64,000 nucleotides of DNA from Tubulanus polymorphus (Eukaryota; Nemertea; Palaeonemertea; Tubulaniformes; Tubulanidae). Below are positions 43,263-55,467 of the stretch, in pieces. Both the position numbers and the translations under genes were made by a program. The DNA is taken from the NCBI RefSeq assembly GCF_964204645.1, contig NC_134031.1, forward strand, positions 17,915,307-17,979,306. Reading direction: 5' to 3'. Positions within the stretch are counted from its first letter, which is position 1. Each line of letters opens with the position of its first letter. Under the pieces are notes generated by a model. The model was not told the DNA's origin, did not search any database, and was given only the letters and a program-made list of their open reading frames with translations.

Positions 43263-44053
43263 ATTTCAATAAATAAACTACCTACACTGACCTTATGTTG
43301 TTATCTTTTCATTGTTTACACCCCAAAGAATATATTTGAAGTTCAAGTGGCTGGAAATTGCCTCTATAAATATTTTAGTACCGCTTTTGTTTTACTAAAA
43401 ACGGGTTCCTCGCGAGACTCACCCGCATGAAAAAATCAATATCTTAGCAACACAACAATAGATACCGCTTTGCGCGACTCGTGGATATTTGACAAGTCAT
43501 GAAAAATCGTTTCATACACAAAATACGATGACAAAATGACTAAATAAACACAACAGTAAGAACAAGAAAGATCAGAGGTTTGCAATGATGGTTTATTTTT
43601 TGAAATCGGATGAATGAGAGCTGAGTAGTGATGATGTAATTAGAGTTGAATTAAAAAGAATTTAAAATCGCCGCGTATATGGCTTCCGCGACTTAGTGTC
43701 AGGGGTCGCGTTAGCGATATACCACTGGCACTAAGGTTCTCAGTGAACTTGGGATTAACTATATCCATGGTTAGAAATTTATTTTTATGGCCTTAAAGTT
43801 CCACGATATTGTTCAGCTGGCTACTGGCGTGTATTCAACCCGGCAGAAGTAGAACCTTTTCATTCAACTTCTATAAGCTCTCAAATGTAAATCCATTCAT
43901 TCTTCAACAATAGAGACACAAATTGCGGCTTTTCAGGGTTGTTGATATCATTCATACGCGCTATTGAGTACGTCACGCTATTGAATACGTCACCGGCTGG
44001 CCACGGTGTACACAAGCATAGGCCATTCACCTCTGCACACTCACACTGTGAAC

Positions 44054-44257
44054 ATGCTACCGTGGATTCTCCTCCTGGCGATTTTCGCTGCGCTCCCGCT
44101 CCTGCTCCTGTTCCTGCTTCCTGAGGAACGACGTCTTTATGTTTTATGTGTTACTGTTTGTCTCTGTGCTGTCCTGTACTGTTCCGTGTTTATTAATCCG
44201 TTCTTTTTTTCAGGGCCGATTTCTCTGTCGAATTTCAACGTTTGCTGGAACAAAACT
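44054..44257 (+). other. Open frame with a hydrophobic N-terminus, uncertain
   Basis: An ATG at 44054 opens MLPWILLLAIFAALPLLLLF, a strongly hydrophobic segment like a signal peptide or anchor, in a frame that then runs into LINE-like sequence. A possible donor is at 44132 and an acceptor at 44213. Splice-like sites with short frames at 45064-45149 and 45230-45300 could belong to the same transcript, and an AATAAA lies at 45496. I do not recognise a protein. Confidence 0.2.
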
Positions 44258-44420
44258 AATGTCCAAAAGCGTCAGCTCTCCTTCGCTGGTCATGTGTCGA
44301 GGATGTCAGACAAAGAGTTGGTCAGGAAATTCTGCCCTCTACACGCCCTCATACGGAACACGAAAACTAGGATGACGAGGCCTCACTGCCCCCACCTATC
44401 TACAAAGTGTGCTGAGTGAT
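44258..44420 (+). mobile_element. LINE-like reverse-transcriptase C-terminal fragment
   Basis: The frame reads K-R-Q-L-S-F-A-G-H-V-S-R-M, the GHV-x-RM signature found near the C-terminus of many non-LTR retrotransposon ORF2 proteins. A neighbouring frame gives LYTPSYGTRKLG, so the copy is frameshifted. A second copy lies inverted at 44755-45030. Confidence 0.55.
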
Positions 44421-44504
44421 GTCAATGACGGGCATATCTGTGGGATTGCGCGGGATACAAATGGAGTGGTTATACTGGATTGTCACGCTACTAGCATTCA
44501 TTGT

Positions 44505-44762
44505 GTCCTTGTGACCGCCCGGATGAGGGATGATTCTACTGTCACGCTCTTTGTTTCTGGTATTCTGAGTCGGCTGAGGGATGATTCTACTGTCACGCTC
44601 TTTGATTTCTAGTTTGAGTGCTAGTTTTCATTGTGTCCTTGTGACAACCTCGGTCAGTGGATGAAGTCTCTCGTCAGCTTGTGAGTGCTAGTTTCATTGT
44701 GTCCTTGTGACAACCTCGGTCAGTGGATGAAGTCTCTTGTCACGCTTTTGGGTGCTAGTTGA
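44505..44762. repeat. Compound minisatellite
   Basis: GATGATTCTACTGTCACGCT occurs twice (about 44529 and 44588), and TTCATTGTGTCCTTGTGACA followed by ACCTCGGTCAGTGGATGAAG occurs twice (about 44627 and 44690). Related TTGTGTCCTTGTGAC appears at 44500. It separates the two inverted LINE fragments. Confidence 0.65.
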
Positions 44763-45030
44763 GATCCTGAATCTCAACCCGGTCAAGCTGGTTGTACTGC
44801 GCCATTTGTGTTTCGTGCAATTTTACAGGTGTGTCAGTTACTGACGTCGCCCAGTACATCCTGCAGTTAGATGGGGAATGTGAGGCGTCGTCATCCTGGT
44901 TTTCGCGTTCTGTGTGAGGGCGTGTAGAGGGCAGTATATTCCTGGCTGGCTCTTTGTCTGGTGTTCTGGGCATGTGACCGGCGACGGAGAGCTGTAAAGC
45001 TTTTGAACATTAGTTTTGTTCCGTACCAGG
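44755..45030 (-). mobile_element. Inverted LINE-like fragment
   Basis: The reverse complement reads V-A-G-H-M-P-R-T-P-D-K-E and continues into an M-Y-W-A-T-S-V-T-D-T segment. It matches the + strand fragment at 44258-44420 over more than 150 bases by eye, with many substitutions. No complete reverse transcriptase is present. Confidence 0.55.
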
Positions 45031-45535
45031 TTTTCATCGCTCTTCTCTTTTTTTTCATTTCAGGACTCCCAAGATGAAGAAGAAGATGCTGAAGGCGACT
45101 ACAGAAGATGCCGAAAAAAGAACACTGAACTCAGCAATATTGAAAGTTAAGTTGAAACACATGTAAATTACGATGTATGATACAGAAAGGATTGTGTAAC
45201 TACAGAATATCATTCTTTTGCTCATTTCAGCTAAACGTAATCTGGAAAGGCCCAGCTTGATATCAACCTAAAATCTACCCACCAGAAGTGACCACAAAAG
45301 ACTCCACCTTGAATAAAGCAACCACCGAAAAACCTGCTGCAACCGAACCTGGCAGTCTTGACCTCATTCTGCATAAGCAACAGGAATGCATGCATAGCGG
45401 GACACAAAGCTAAGTTGATTTTTCGACTTGAATTAGGCCTACATTATTTTATTATATTATCTTGTTGTAATTTTCTAGTGTAATTTAATTCGTGAATAAA
45501 GAATAATAATAAATAATACCTGGAGCAAAATGCAT

Positions 45536-45746
<211 letters not shown>

Positions 45747-45879
45747 TAAATATAAATAGATAATTAAGATGAAGATTGGTCAGTTATTAATTCAGATTTT
45801 TGTAAGTACGTACAATTAAGATAAATTCATTATCTTATGTGACATTTGAAATTTTTCGAATGTACCGTAGATATTTCAG

Positions 45880-48560
45880 GCCTCATATGACTATTGTTTA
45901 ACTGACAATCAAGATATAGAGATAGGACAATTTACTAATCAACCAATCGCTTAGATATTAGCAATCATTCAATATCTTATAATGTTTGATGAGAAATTTT
46001 TCTGGTGTAGATATTTTAGGGCCCCGTAAACATTTAGGCTGGCTTTACTCGTAAAGATATATATCAATTAAACTTTATCGTCGGTTAATAGATTTTTTTA
46101 TGAATAGTATATTGATACATTTATAAACATTCAGGCACTTTACAGTATATATTATGTACTGCTTTACCCATTGCGTTAATGAATTTCTCCGCAGAAAGAT
46201 GTATGAAATAGTGTCTAGGGCTCTATCGAGATCTGGTGTAATATGGGGAAAACTATGGACTGTGGATCTTTTAGAAACTATGATTACGTCTCGGCACTTC
46301 GACAAATCTAGAATGAAACAAAGCTTAAATTGATCCAAATCATTCCCCAGAGCCATACTCTGTGCCTTGTTTTACGCTATGATTATTGATTAACTGACAA
46401 TTATCATATATATAGCTAGGACAAATTGCTCATTAACAAATGGCTTAGATATCCATAATTAAGATTCCACAATCAATATTTCATGTAAGATTAAAAACTA
46501 TATGTAATACAGGTCCATAATATATGTCGTTAAACTGACAATTTAAATATAGCTGATATATGTATGAGCACATCTGAATTAGTCTCATCGACTGATCAGT
46601 ACTTGCATCTTAAACTGCCGTACTTACGGCGACTGGTCATGCTCTTCAATATTGCCAAAATTTACCGAAATCTAACTGATTCAAATAATATCTAAAAGCA
46701 TTACTGTGTGTCAAGTGACGCATAGTAGATATCGTTTAACTGACAATTAGAATATAGCTTGAATTACCCATTAACGTATTACTTAGATATCTACAATTAA
46801 GGTAAATTCATTTGTTATGTGAAAATATTTTTAATTCAGGTCCATGGACATTTAAAGCTGATACATGTGTATCTGAGCACATTTATTTGTATCTAGTGAA
46901 CCTATTGTGTCTTCATACAGCTGTATTAGTTTTGACACATATTGCCAAAATCATTTATCGCAGATTTACTTCCGATCGGAGGGAGATAAAACAAATCTGT
47001 GCACAAATACATTCCTGAATTTGGAGGGGAGAATATTTCAATTTCACTGTGTATGTCAGATTGAGAGCCTTATTCTGACAGGATATCCTAAACTTATCTT
47101 ATTCCTCTTGCTAATAGCTATCTTTTACTAACCCCTCTCCTTCAATCTATATTCCAGCATCATGACTCGCACCGCACTAGGGAGGTCCAGTCATAACAAG
47201 GTCTTTCGATCCTTATACACAGTGTACTGTAAAAGGGAAATAAAGATTATATAGCCATTCGGCTAAGGGAATTTCTAATTTACCACTAAAAATATGCTTT
47301 TTTATCTTTAATTTCTGATGAATTCAAATAGTGACGAATTCACCACATCTGAAATTCTACTCATGTAGATTTTCAGGCTCCATATAAATATTGTTCAACT
47401 GACAATTAAAATATAGCTAGTATGTAACTAATTAATGGTTCGCTTAGATACCTAGAATTTAATTAAAATTAATTCAATGTAATGAATATAAGTGAAACTT
47501 ATTCAAAATTGCACAGTGGATGAGACGACTGTATCGCGCAATGTCATCTGCGTCTAACTGGGCCACGTGTGTGTGTGGGATCTGTTGAATCAGTTAGGTT
47601 TTGGGGGATTCTGGGTTAATTAAGCTAGGTATCAAAAGCTCTGATGCAAAATTAGCAGTTCAAATAGTGATTAATTCAAATTCGTACCGGATCTGAAATT
47701 CTTCTCGTGTAGAAATATCAAGCCCCATTTAAGATATTGTCCGAGACAATTTCAATTATAGCTAGGACATTATCAATTAACTTATTGATTAGGTATCTAA
47801 TTCAGCATCTTCATATAAGGTAAAAGTGCTCAAATCTAAACCATAGGGGTTGATTAGACAACTGTATAATTTAATATTGATTGATAATATTGATTGATAG
47901 ATAAAGAATACTGGGTATATTTTAACTCTGTCTCTTGTGCGTGGGATTTAATGAATCTTTAAGGCTTTGCAGAATTCTGGATTTGTCGAGTTGTGGGAAT
48001 GATTCGAGGTTTCTTAAATCTGTAGAACCATGTTACTTATAGGATCAGTGTGCTCAATGCTGGCAGCGCACTCACTCTTCAGTTAGTTACATTATCATAA
48101 TTACAAAATCATTGTATATATTAGGAGCAATATTTAGAATTAATGAAATGGATTAGAATACCATTCCCTGGGTACAGATGTCACCATCTGTGGGTAGAAA
48201 ACATCTCTTAAGTTTATTAACTGATGATGAAGTAAATTTGATAATACGAACATGGTTTAGCTGACAATCGGAATATATATAGGCCAATATTACTAGCAGG
48301 TTTGCACTGTATGATGGGCCTGGGTTTCAATAAAAGACACATCAAGAATTTCAAGAAGATAGAAGAGAAAACAGTTGAAAAACGATTTGATAAGATTGAT
48401 TATGAATTACTAAATTTGTTGTAACTCTGGTATTCCTAGAGATGTCTATAGATGCTTTAGTTGAATTGCTGTTAAACTATAATAATCAACCATTGCTTAG
48501 ATATTTAGAATATAGATGAATTACTATATGAGTTGAATTTCATAAATATCATTTATGACT
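45880..48560. repeat. Decayed array of dispersed, similarly oriented units
   Basis: The motif TTTAACTGACAAT with a following ATATAGCTAGGACAA and GCTTAGATATCTA recurs at about 45897, 46387, 46530, 46735, 47396, 47745 and 48257, always on the + strand. Several copies are preceded by ATCTGAAATTCT and TTCAGGCCTCAT blocks. Spacing varies from about 140 to 660 bp. No protein-coding frame is conserved between copies. Confidence 0.6.
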
Positions 48561-48699
48561 ATTATAAAAATCTACGTATCGATCCACATTGCTGATCTTA
48601 TATATGAATTGACATGATAATTATGATCAGTGATATTCGAAAGGATTTTCTGCTCAAAAGGTTTTGCTCTTTTCTTCAGCTTGCCGTTTCAGACTGATT

Positions 48700-49560
48700 G
48701 GAAGATAGTTTGAATGAACCGGAATCGAATTTCCCAATTATGTAATTCGATTTAAGACATACTCGAGAAAAACTACAATAAACTTTAAAAAATTAGACAA
48801 ATTTAAACGGTGAAAATAACAAAAAAATTAAAGTTAGACAAAATTCTCCCACCTTGTAAACTTTCGGACTAGTTACATGAAAAAAAGACAAAATATTGTA
48901 AAATATAGTTATTTCCAAAATCTCGATGTATTGAATTAGGCAGAAAAAAAAATAGATAAAATTATTCAACCTTGTAAACTTTCGGACTAGTTACATGAAA
49001 AAAAAAACCAAATATTGTAAAATATAGTTATTTCCAAAATCTCGATGTATTAAATTAGGCAGAAAAAAAATAGATAAAATTATTCAACCTTGTAAACTTT
49101 CGGACTAGTTACATAGAAAAAAAGACCAAATATTGTAAAATATAGTTATTTCCAAAATCTCGATGTATTAAATTAGGCAGAAAAAAATAGATAAAATTAT
49201 TCAACCTTGTAAACTTTAGGACTAGTTACATGAAAAAAAACCAAATATTGTAAAATATAATTATTTCCCAAATCTCGATGTATTGAATTAGGCAGAAAAA
49301 AAGTTAACCCCAATCAGTCACTTAATATGTGCTTCGACTATTTAAACGGTGAAAACGACCAAATAAATTGAAGTTAGACAAAATTATTAAACATTGTAAA
49401 CTTTCGGACTATTTACATTAAAAAAAGACCAAATATTGTAAATTTATCTTCAACAATAATATAGTTATTTCCAAAATCAGAATTAGGCAGAATAAAAGAT
49501 TGTTTGAATGAACCGGAACCGAAATACCAATTATGTTCTTGGACTTAAAGAAAAAAGATC
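48700..49560. repeat. Nested tandem array, four 117-bp units inside a larger duplication
   Basis: CTTGTAAACTTT recurs at 48853, 48971, 49090 and 49206, and as a weaker match at 49393. The units contain GGACTAGTTACATG, AAATATTGTAAAATATAG and TCTCGATGTATT. The flanks are themselves duplicated: TGAATGAACCGGAATCGAAT at 48712 against a near copy at 49507, and AAACGGTGAAAA at 48807 against 49344. Confidence 0.85.
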
Positions 49561-50331
49561 TGTAAAAACGACCGCCGATCACGCAACTATATCTGTACTT
49601 CGATTTCCGATTTTGAAAAAAACCGCCGTATCGCTGCCGGCAGGTGTGGTAGGTTTGTAAGGGACACCAACTCGAAAAGTCAAACGAGAGCTTGAGGTCA
49701 ACAACTCATCAAAAATCTGCCAATTAGAGAAAACAGTGCACAGAAACCAACCGACTTAGGAGATCCTCGTCGATGATGAAACCGGCAATCATAAAAGGTA
49801 ACTTGATATACATGGAGTTATAACGATGATTTCTAAATGTCGTGATTACAGGATATATTTATTTACTCATTGCAGCTAAGTTTCAACTATAAGAAAGAGA
49901 CCAGCATAAAATCAACTACTCATCTGAAATCTACGGATTTGAACAACCCACAGAAGAATCAAACTCATTAGATGGAAATTACCGGTATATAGAAATTTCA
50001 GGCCTCATGAATATCATTTGATAAGTGATTATCATCGAAATCTATTTACCTGTCCACATGGCTGATCTTAGAACTTTTATCTTTACTAATCTTACACCTT
50101 GGAGTAATAAATTTTTCAAATGATTACTACAAGCTTAAACATTGATGAACTAGTCCTACTACTGTAATTATTTATTGGGGTTTAATTCGGCAATTGACGT
50201 CAATGAACCTAATTCTGATTTTGGAAATAACTATGTTAACTAAGTAAAAAACACGGTGGCTTGTAATTTGAAATGACATGTAAGTTATGATAAATCTGTC
50301 TAAAATGTTTTGCTTTCTTCACTTTGTTTCA

Positions 50332-50529
50332 GTCAAACTACATCCCGGAAATAATGGCCTGAAGAAGACACAAGTAGACAAATACCCATTGACCCATTTG
50401 CTGATGAAAACTGCAGAAGCCCAGATGAGAAGTTTAGGAGCCAGCGACAGATTAATCACTCAACGATGGAATCTTCTTCAATCGGTGGTTGATTTCTATA
50501 AAACATTTTATCAGGAGCAGCAGAGATGA
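50332..50529 (+). CDS. Putative terminal exon of an unrecognised gene
   Basis: After TTGTTTCAG a 66-codon frame opens V-K-L-H-P-G-N-N-G-L-K-K and ends in TGA at 50527-50529. The composition is balanced and helical-looking (LMKTAEAQMRSLG, WNLLQSVVDFYKTFYQEQQR), unlike the random frames around it. A possible upstream exon is 49876-49971, whose frame opens L-S-F-N-Y-K-K-E. The family is unknown, and it could be a relic of a transposable element. Confidence 0.3.
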   Translation, partial: VKLHPGNNGLKKTQVDKYPLTHLLMKTAEAQMRSLGASDRLITQRWNLLQSVVDFYKTFYQEQQR

Positions 50530-51877
50530 TAGTGTATCTTATGAAAACTGATTCGCGCAGCAAAGACAATGGATTATCTTATAAAATCTGATTCAGGATA
50601 AACACCGAAGCAGCAAAGACAATGGTTTATCTCATGAACACTGAGATCTAGCAGCGGCAAAGACCTCTGTAGTAAAGTATTGATTTTTTTTACTAATATC
50701 ACCCTTTTTCAGACCAGTCTGATAGGTAACATAGTTTAAAAAATTTACCTGATTGCGTGGAATAGAGTATGAAAATAGTTGTTGAGTCGAATATTGAAAA
50801 TAGTTGGATAATTAGGTTCCTTTGGCCTGAGAAAGGAACTCTACGTTTGAATATTTCAATATAGAGAAAACTATTTTATAATGAGTTTGTAAAAAGATGT
50901 GTCATGTGTTTTGCAATGTGACAGAAATATCCTTCTTAGAGTCTAATAAAAGCTAAGCTCCATTAATTCACGATATTGGTCTTCGATCTTAGGTTGATAG
51001 ATAAGTTGAGTTGGTTAGTCACTAGGAGTATGGTCACGTCGAGCGCCTAGTTTTGCGTCGTAGGTCTGTTGAGTTAACGCCTAAACTGAGATATAGTTTC
51101 AACATGATATTGTAAGTTTTATTGTGCTTACCATAGTTAAACAGAGTCAATACAGTGGCTTTGCCCTGTAGATATCACACGGTTAGGAAACATAGAACAT
51201 AACGTTCTATGCACAAATAATAAGTATTTGCAGAATTGTAGATGTACTAATTTGATGGCATTGATATTTTCGAAGGCCCGTGTAACCAATTTGAGAAATG
51301 AATTATATATTTCGATTTTCACATGGAGTTTTAACTTTGAGCCTCCATCAATCTGTTCGATGCTACGTATTTGAAAGCAAAAGTTTTATCTAAAAGGAGA
51401 CCATTATTTATATTTGAGAGGTAAAGCTAAAGTTATAGCTAGGACTAATTTTGAACGTTTTAACATTGTTTATAGCTGTTTGAACTTCTTTTATTGTAAT
51501 GGGTAAATCCATATCACGAGATGGCTCTCGTGAATAATCACTTAGCTTCAAATCGGGTGTATAATGATTATTAAGGAGTGCCAGTGAATCAGTAGCGCTT
51601 TTTTAAAATGGGCCCAGAACTTTACAGTGAAAAAATGCCTGCAGTTGTAAATAGAGGAGTATAAATAATACATAACTACAAACTACAAGTACATAAATTA
51701 ATTCTAAAAAATAAAAAAACCAATAAATAATAAATAGAATAAACAACAATACAAACAAACAACAAATTTATATTCTATTTACATGAAAAGGCATTTTTTC
51801 AAATATTTATCAACAAGGTTCTTCATTTATCGAACAACCTTCCCTAAGTATAGCGAAAACCCGAGATCTTTTCTGTT
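50530..51877. other. Gene-poor AT-rich region
   Basis: Contains three short direct repeats of CAGCAAAGACAATGG-type sequence just after the putative exon (50557-50660) and an AATAAA near 50944. No gene recognised. Confidence 0.4.
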
Positions 51878-51996
51878 GTTATTCAAAGCATTCTATCAAC
51901 TCAGTTATTGTAATGAACAAAACAAATAACCATAAACCTTTACTAAATCGAAAACATTTAAAATAATAACTGATATGATAGAATGCTTTGAATAAC
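51878..51996. repeat. Inverted repeat with 32-bp arms and 55-bp loop
   Basis: The arm 51878-51909 begins GTTATTCAAAGCATTCTATC. Its partner 51965-51996 is the reverse complement except for two adjacent bases. The outer 21 bases pair perfectly. GATCTTT-like sequence also flanks both arms. Confidence 0.85.
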
Positions 51997-52239
51997 TGTG
52001 ATGAAAGATCGACCCGTCCTTTCAACTAGCCGCGCTCAATCACTGCTGTGACTGTTTATTGTTATACATGGGTAAACTTACTATACATGGGTAAACTTAC
52101 TATCTAAAATCTGGTAAAAACAATTTTACTTTTTAGAAAGAATTCAAAACAGCTATAAACTTAAGTTATTGATGTTATTGATTAGTTACCGATTGTATAA
52201 TTATGTTGAAGCTGCCAGGAAAAACGTCAGAATACTTAG

Positions 52240-54060
52240 TATGTAATGTCAAGGTGTTTGGAAATCTTTAAGACAAGGCAAAGTTGGCAAAATTCTAGTT
52301 CTCTAGAGAAAGTAATGATTAATTGATACAAAGAGTTCCAGAGTGAATCTGAGTTTCTCATCTCTAGTTTTAATGCTTTTATGTTGGAGACTGTTATTGT
52401 AACACAGTTCGTGGGATAAAAGCTTCGAGACATAGAATTACACAAGCCCGGTGGATGAGTGATTATGATAACCTTCATGCCCTAATGAAAATATACTTGT
52501 CCCGCGCAGTTGGACTAGTGCTTAGATCAGACCCTGCTTTGTTTCAAATGTAGAATTTTTGAAAAAAGTAGTTGATAATGTTTGAAGAAATCTCTTAAAG
52601 ACGAGGAAAATTTGGCAATATTTTTAGTTTTTTAGTAATAATTAAGATTAATTAGTTAACCTTGCGCTTTCCAGAGTGAGTGAATTTGTAGGTTTAATGT
52701 TTTTATTTTGAACTGTTTTAAAATAACTCATTAAGCCACCAGGGTATAATTGTTGTGCAAGAATAAAACGACAGACATGTTCGTCATTCATGTTAGAACT
52801 GTTCAATTGTTTAGTTACGTGTATTGCAACTGTTTTCCTGTGGTGCTCATCAATGGTTCATAAAATACTATTTTCATTAAGGCCCTTATGGAAAATAGAG
52901 GAGCAAAATAGAGGAGCAAAATAGAGGAGCAGTCTCTTGATAAATGAGGATATATGAACAGTGTTAATTAGCAGATTGTGCCAGCAATATATGGACTCTT
53001 AAAGACAAGGCAAAGGTGGCAAAACTCTTAGTTACCTTAAATTATATTAATTATCGTAAAATAATGTTGATGAAAATAAAATCAAAGACTGTTTAGTTAA
53101 TCATAAGCTTTCCAGTTTGAATTTGTGTTTTTATCTCTGGTTTTTATATTTTATGTTGGAGACTTTTTTGAAATACAGGTCATGTTGAAATGTCAAAATA
53201 CAGGTCATGTCAAATGACTGGGGCACTTCCTCAAGTATATAAATACCTGTCATTTAGGTATGATTGTTGTTGCGGGGATAAAATGACACGTTCATGTCAA
53301 TTGTTCATAAAACACTGATTTATTAAGGTCCTATCGAATAAAGTTGAGCTTTTTCTTGACAACTGAGATGTCCTCAATCTCGATGTCATTTGAAAAGTTG
53401 ACGATGATAGATTCATATTTCATGAAATATAACAAAGTGTCAGTTATATTGACCTCATGAATTGTCAAATTCATAATCTTAGACTTTAGGACCAGTCCTT
53501 TTTTTGGTGTTTTATGGATCAAAGTTTACAACTCTTTGTGTATTTTTGTTATTTTCCCATTGATGCAAATTGTATGAATCAGCTGTAGTGGAAATATATC
53601 ATATATACAGACTTATAAATACCTTACATGTAACTTTTGTGATTTTAAAGTTAGTACAATTTCATACATATAATAGAAATAAAATTGCTATTAAAATTTG
53701 AGAAAATAAGCTAAAAGTTAATAATTTGATATGTGAAAATAAAATGATGTAAAGAATTTAAATTATATTGATTATTCCTACGCTTTCCAGAGTATTTGGC
53801 CAGGTTTATCTCTGTTTTTAGTGCGGGGGCCATTGACAATTGAGTCCATGGTTGGGCCATAGACTTTTTTGTTTTAGAGTCTTATGTTTGGACCTAGGGG
53901 CGTATAAACACTCATTTATAGTTTATACGCCTATGGTGGTTGGACTAGTTTTTGAAAGTCCACGTGTTTGAGGAGCTTACGTTATAATTCCTCGAGCAAT
54001 CCTGGCATTTTGTATAATTGTTGTATGAGAATAAATATGATTTTGAAATTTGTCATTCGT
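52240..54060 (+). repeat. Decayed tandem array of units each ending in a polyadenylation-like signal
   Basis: Blocks recur in the same order: AAAGACAAGGCAAAG(G/T)TGGCAA (52270, 52600 diverged, 53000), then CTTTCCAGAGTGAAT (52335, 52668, 53107, 53784), then TTTTATGTTGGAGACT (52379, 53152). Then comes ATTGTTGT...AATAAAA followed by GACANACATGTTC (about 52749, 53263, 54018). Unit length is about 400-500 bp. No shared protein frame was found. Confidence 0.55.
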
Positions 54061-54394
54061 TGAGTTAAGCAACAAGTGTTACTAAAACGAAGCACTACTA
54101 AATAAAAAGACTATATGCACCAGAGAAAACCGACCAATTTACGTTTCACATGCATTTGTTTATATCAGGTATTGCCTACACTTATTAGCAGAGGTGGTTG
54201 AATACACAGATAGCACCCCTAGTGATGATTTCTAATGAGTGCAATAGCTCATCGGACTTCGTTTTAGTCATGCATAGTTCTTCTGTTAGTATTTTTTCCA
54301 CTCAACACGCGCGGCCCGCCCTAATTGATATTAATCAGTAAACCACGGCACTCCCCAATCCGCCGTCACTGGGCCAAATTCGGTTTTCGTATCT

Positions 54395-54507
54395 AGTCGA
54401 CTAGTGGTCTGAACTAATAACCGAATGCGCTTGACTTTCGAACTATTTCCGGAATATAGTTCCGACTAACGGAGATTCGGTTTCGTTTAGTTCGACTGTA
54501 GTCGACT
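54395..54507. repeat. Imperfect palindrome of about 113 bp
   Basis: AGTCGACTAGTGGTCTGAAC at the left pairs with TTAGTTCGACTGTAGTCGAC at the right, and ATAACCGAAT pairs with ATTCGGTTTCG further in. The centre is TTCCGGAATATAGTTCCG. It looks like a foldback element. Confidence 0.55.
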
Positions 54508-54998
54508 TACTCCGATAACCGAAGGTGGCGAAACGAAGCATGATTGACGCACCGTATCCACCGTCCTCGGCGTCGTAGTAGCGCTACGATCATGTACCCA
54601 ACCACGGTAACCCCAGATACTACGTTCTTGTAGTAAGTGGTTAAAGTTTAGTCGCGCGATCGGCGGATCCACAAACATACTAAGCCAAATATTCAAGCCC
54701 ATCTCTAGTCTGAATACAACCAGTCGTTGTTACGGTTGGAACGACGGCTAGGTACACTAGACTAGCCCATCTCCGATTCAAAAACACTTTGCCACCAACG
54801 ACAAAATTTAGGTGACAACTACGTGTGTTCTTGGTGAATAAACCTGTCAGATATTTTCAAGCCCAACGATTTGGTAACTACGTAACTAAATCCCTTAACT
54901 AGTAGAGTTCAGTTCACTAGTCAGTACCGGGTAGCGAAAGTGAAACTACCTCGCCGACAGTACTGTGTGTACCGGTACCATGAAACTGGTATTTCCTT

Positions 54999-55120
54999 CA
55001 CCCAGTCATGCGAGTGGCCGGTTCGCGGCGCTCCGTATACTGCGTATACTAAAGAGCTCGCGTGAACCACCCCTGACACGATAGCGATATACCACTGACA
55101 CTAAGGTTCTCAGTGAAGTT
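54999..55120 (-). mobile_element. Second SINE-like copy with attached conserved block
   Basis: Matches 43100-43190 (GGCCGGTTCGCG, CTCCGTATACTGC, AAGAGCTCGCGTGAACCACC). It then matches 43711-43750 (GCGATATACCACTGACACTA). The tRNA-like head of the first copy is missing here. It lies about 350 bp upstream of the RRM pseudogene. Confidence 0.45.
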
Positions 55121-55467
55121 TTCCCATTACCGCGAAAAAAAACGAAACCACAACGTAACTAAAATTCGAATTGTGGAACTTCTTCGATTATCTGAGTCAG
55201 AGTGCATATCAAAACATTACAGGTTTACGCACATATTCATTAAGGGGCCCAAGAGGAAATTTCACAGGCTGGCAAGGCTTGAAAATGAAAATCGTAAAGA
55301 ACAAACAATGGAGAATACAGTCTAAGTGTCGAAAAATTCGGTTCATAGAATTTGATAAGATACGGGCCAAAGTTCCCGTATGGAGATGGGTATGACGATA
55401 AACAGCTGTCATATTCTGTGTATTTTCAGAGACAATTTATCGTTTTAGAGAAAATTGCAATATAAAA

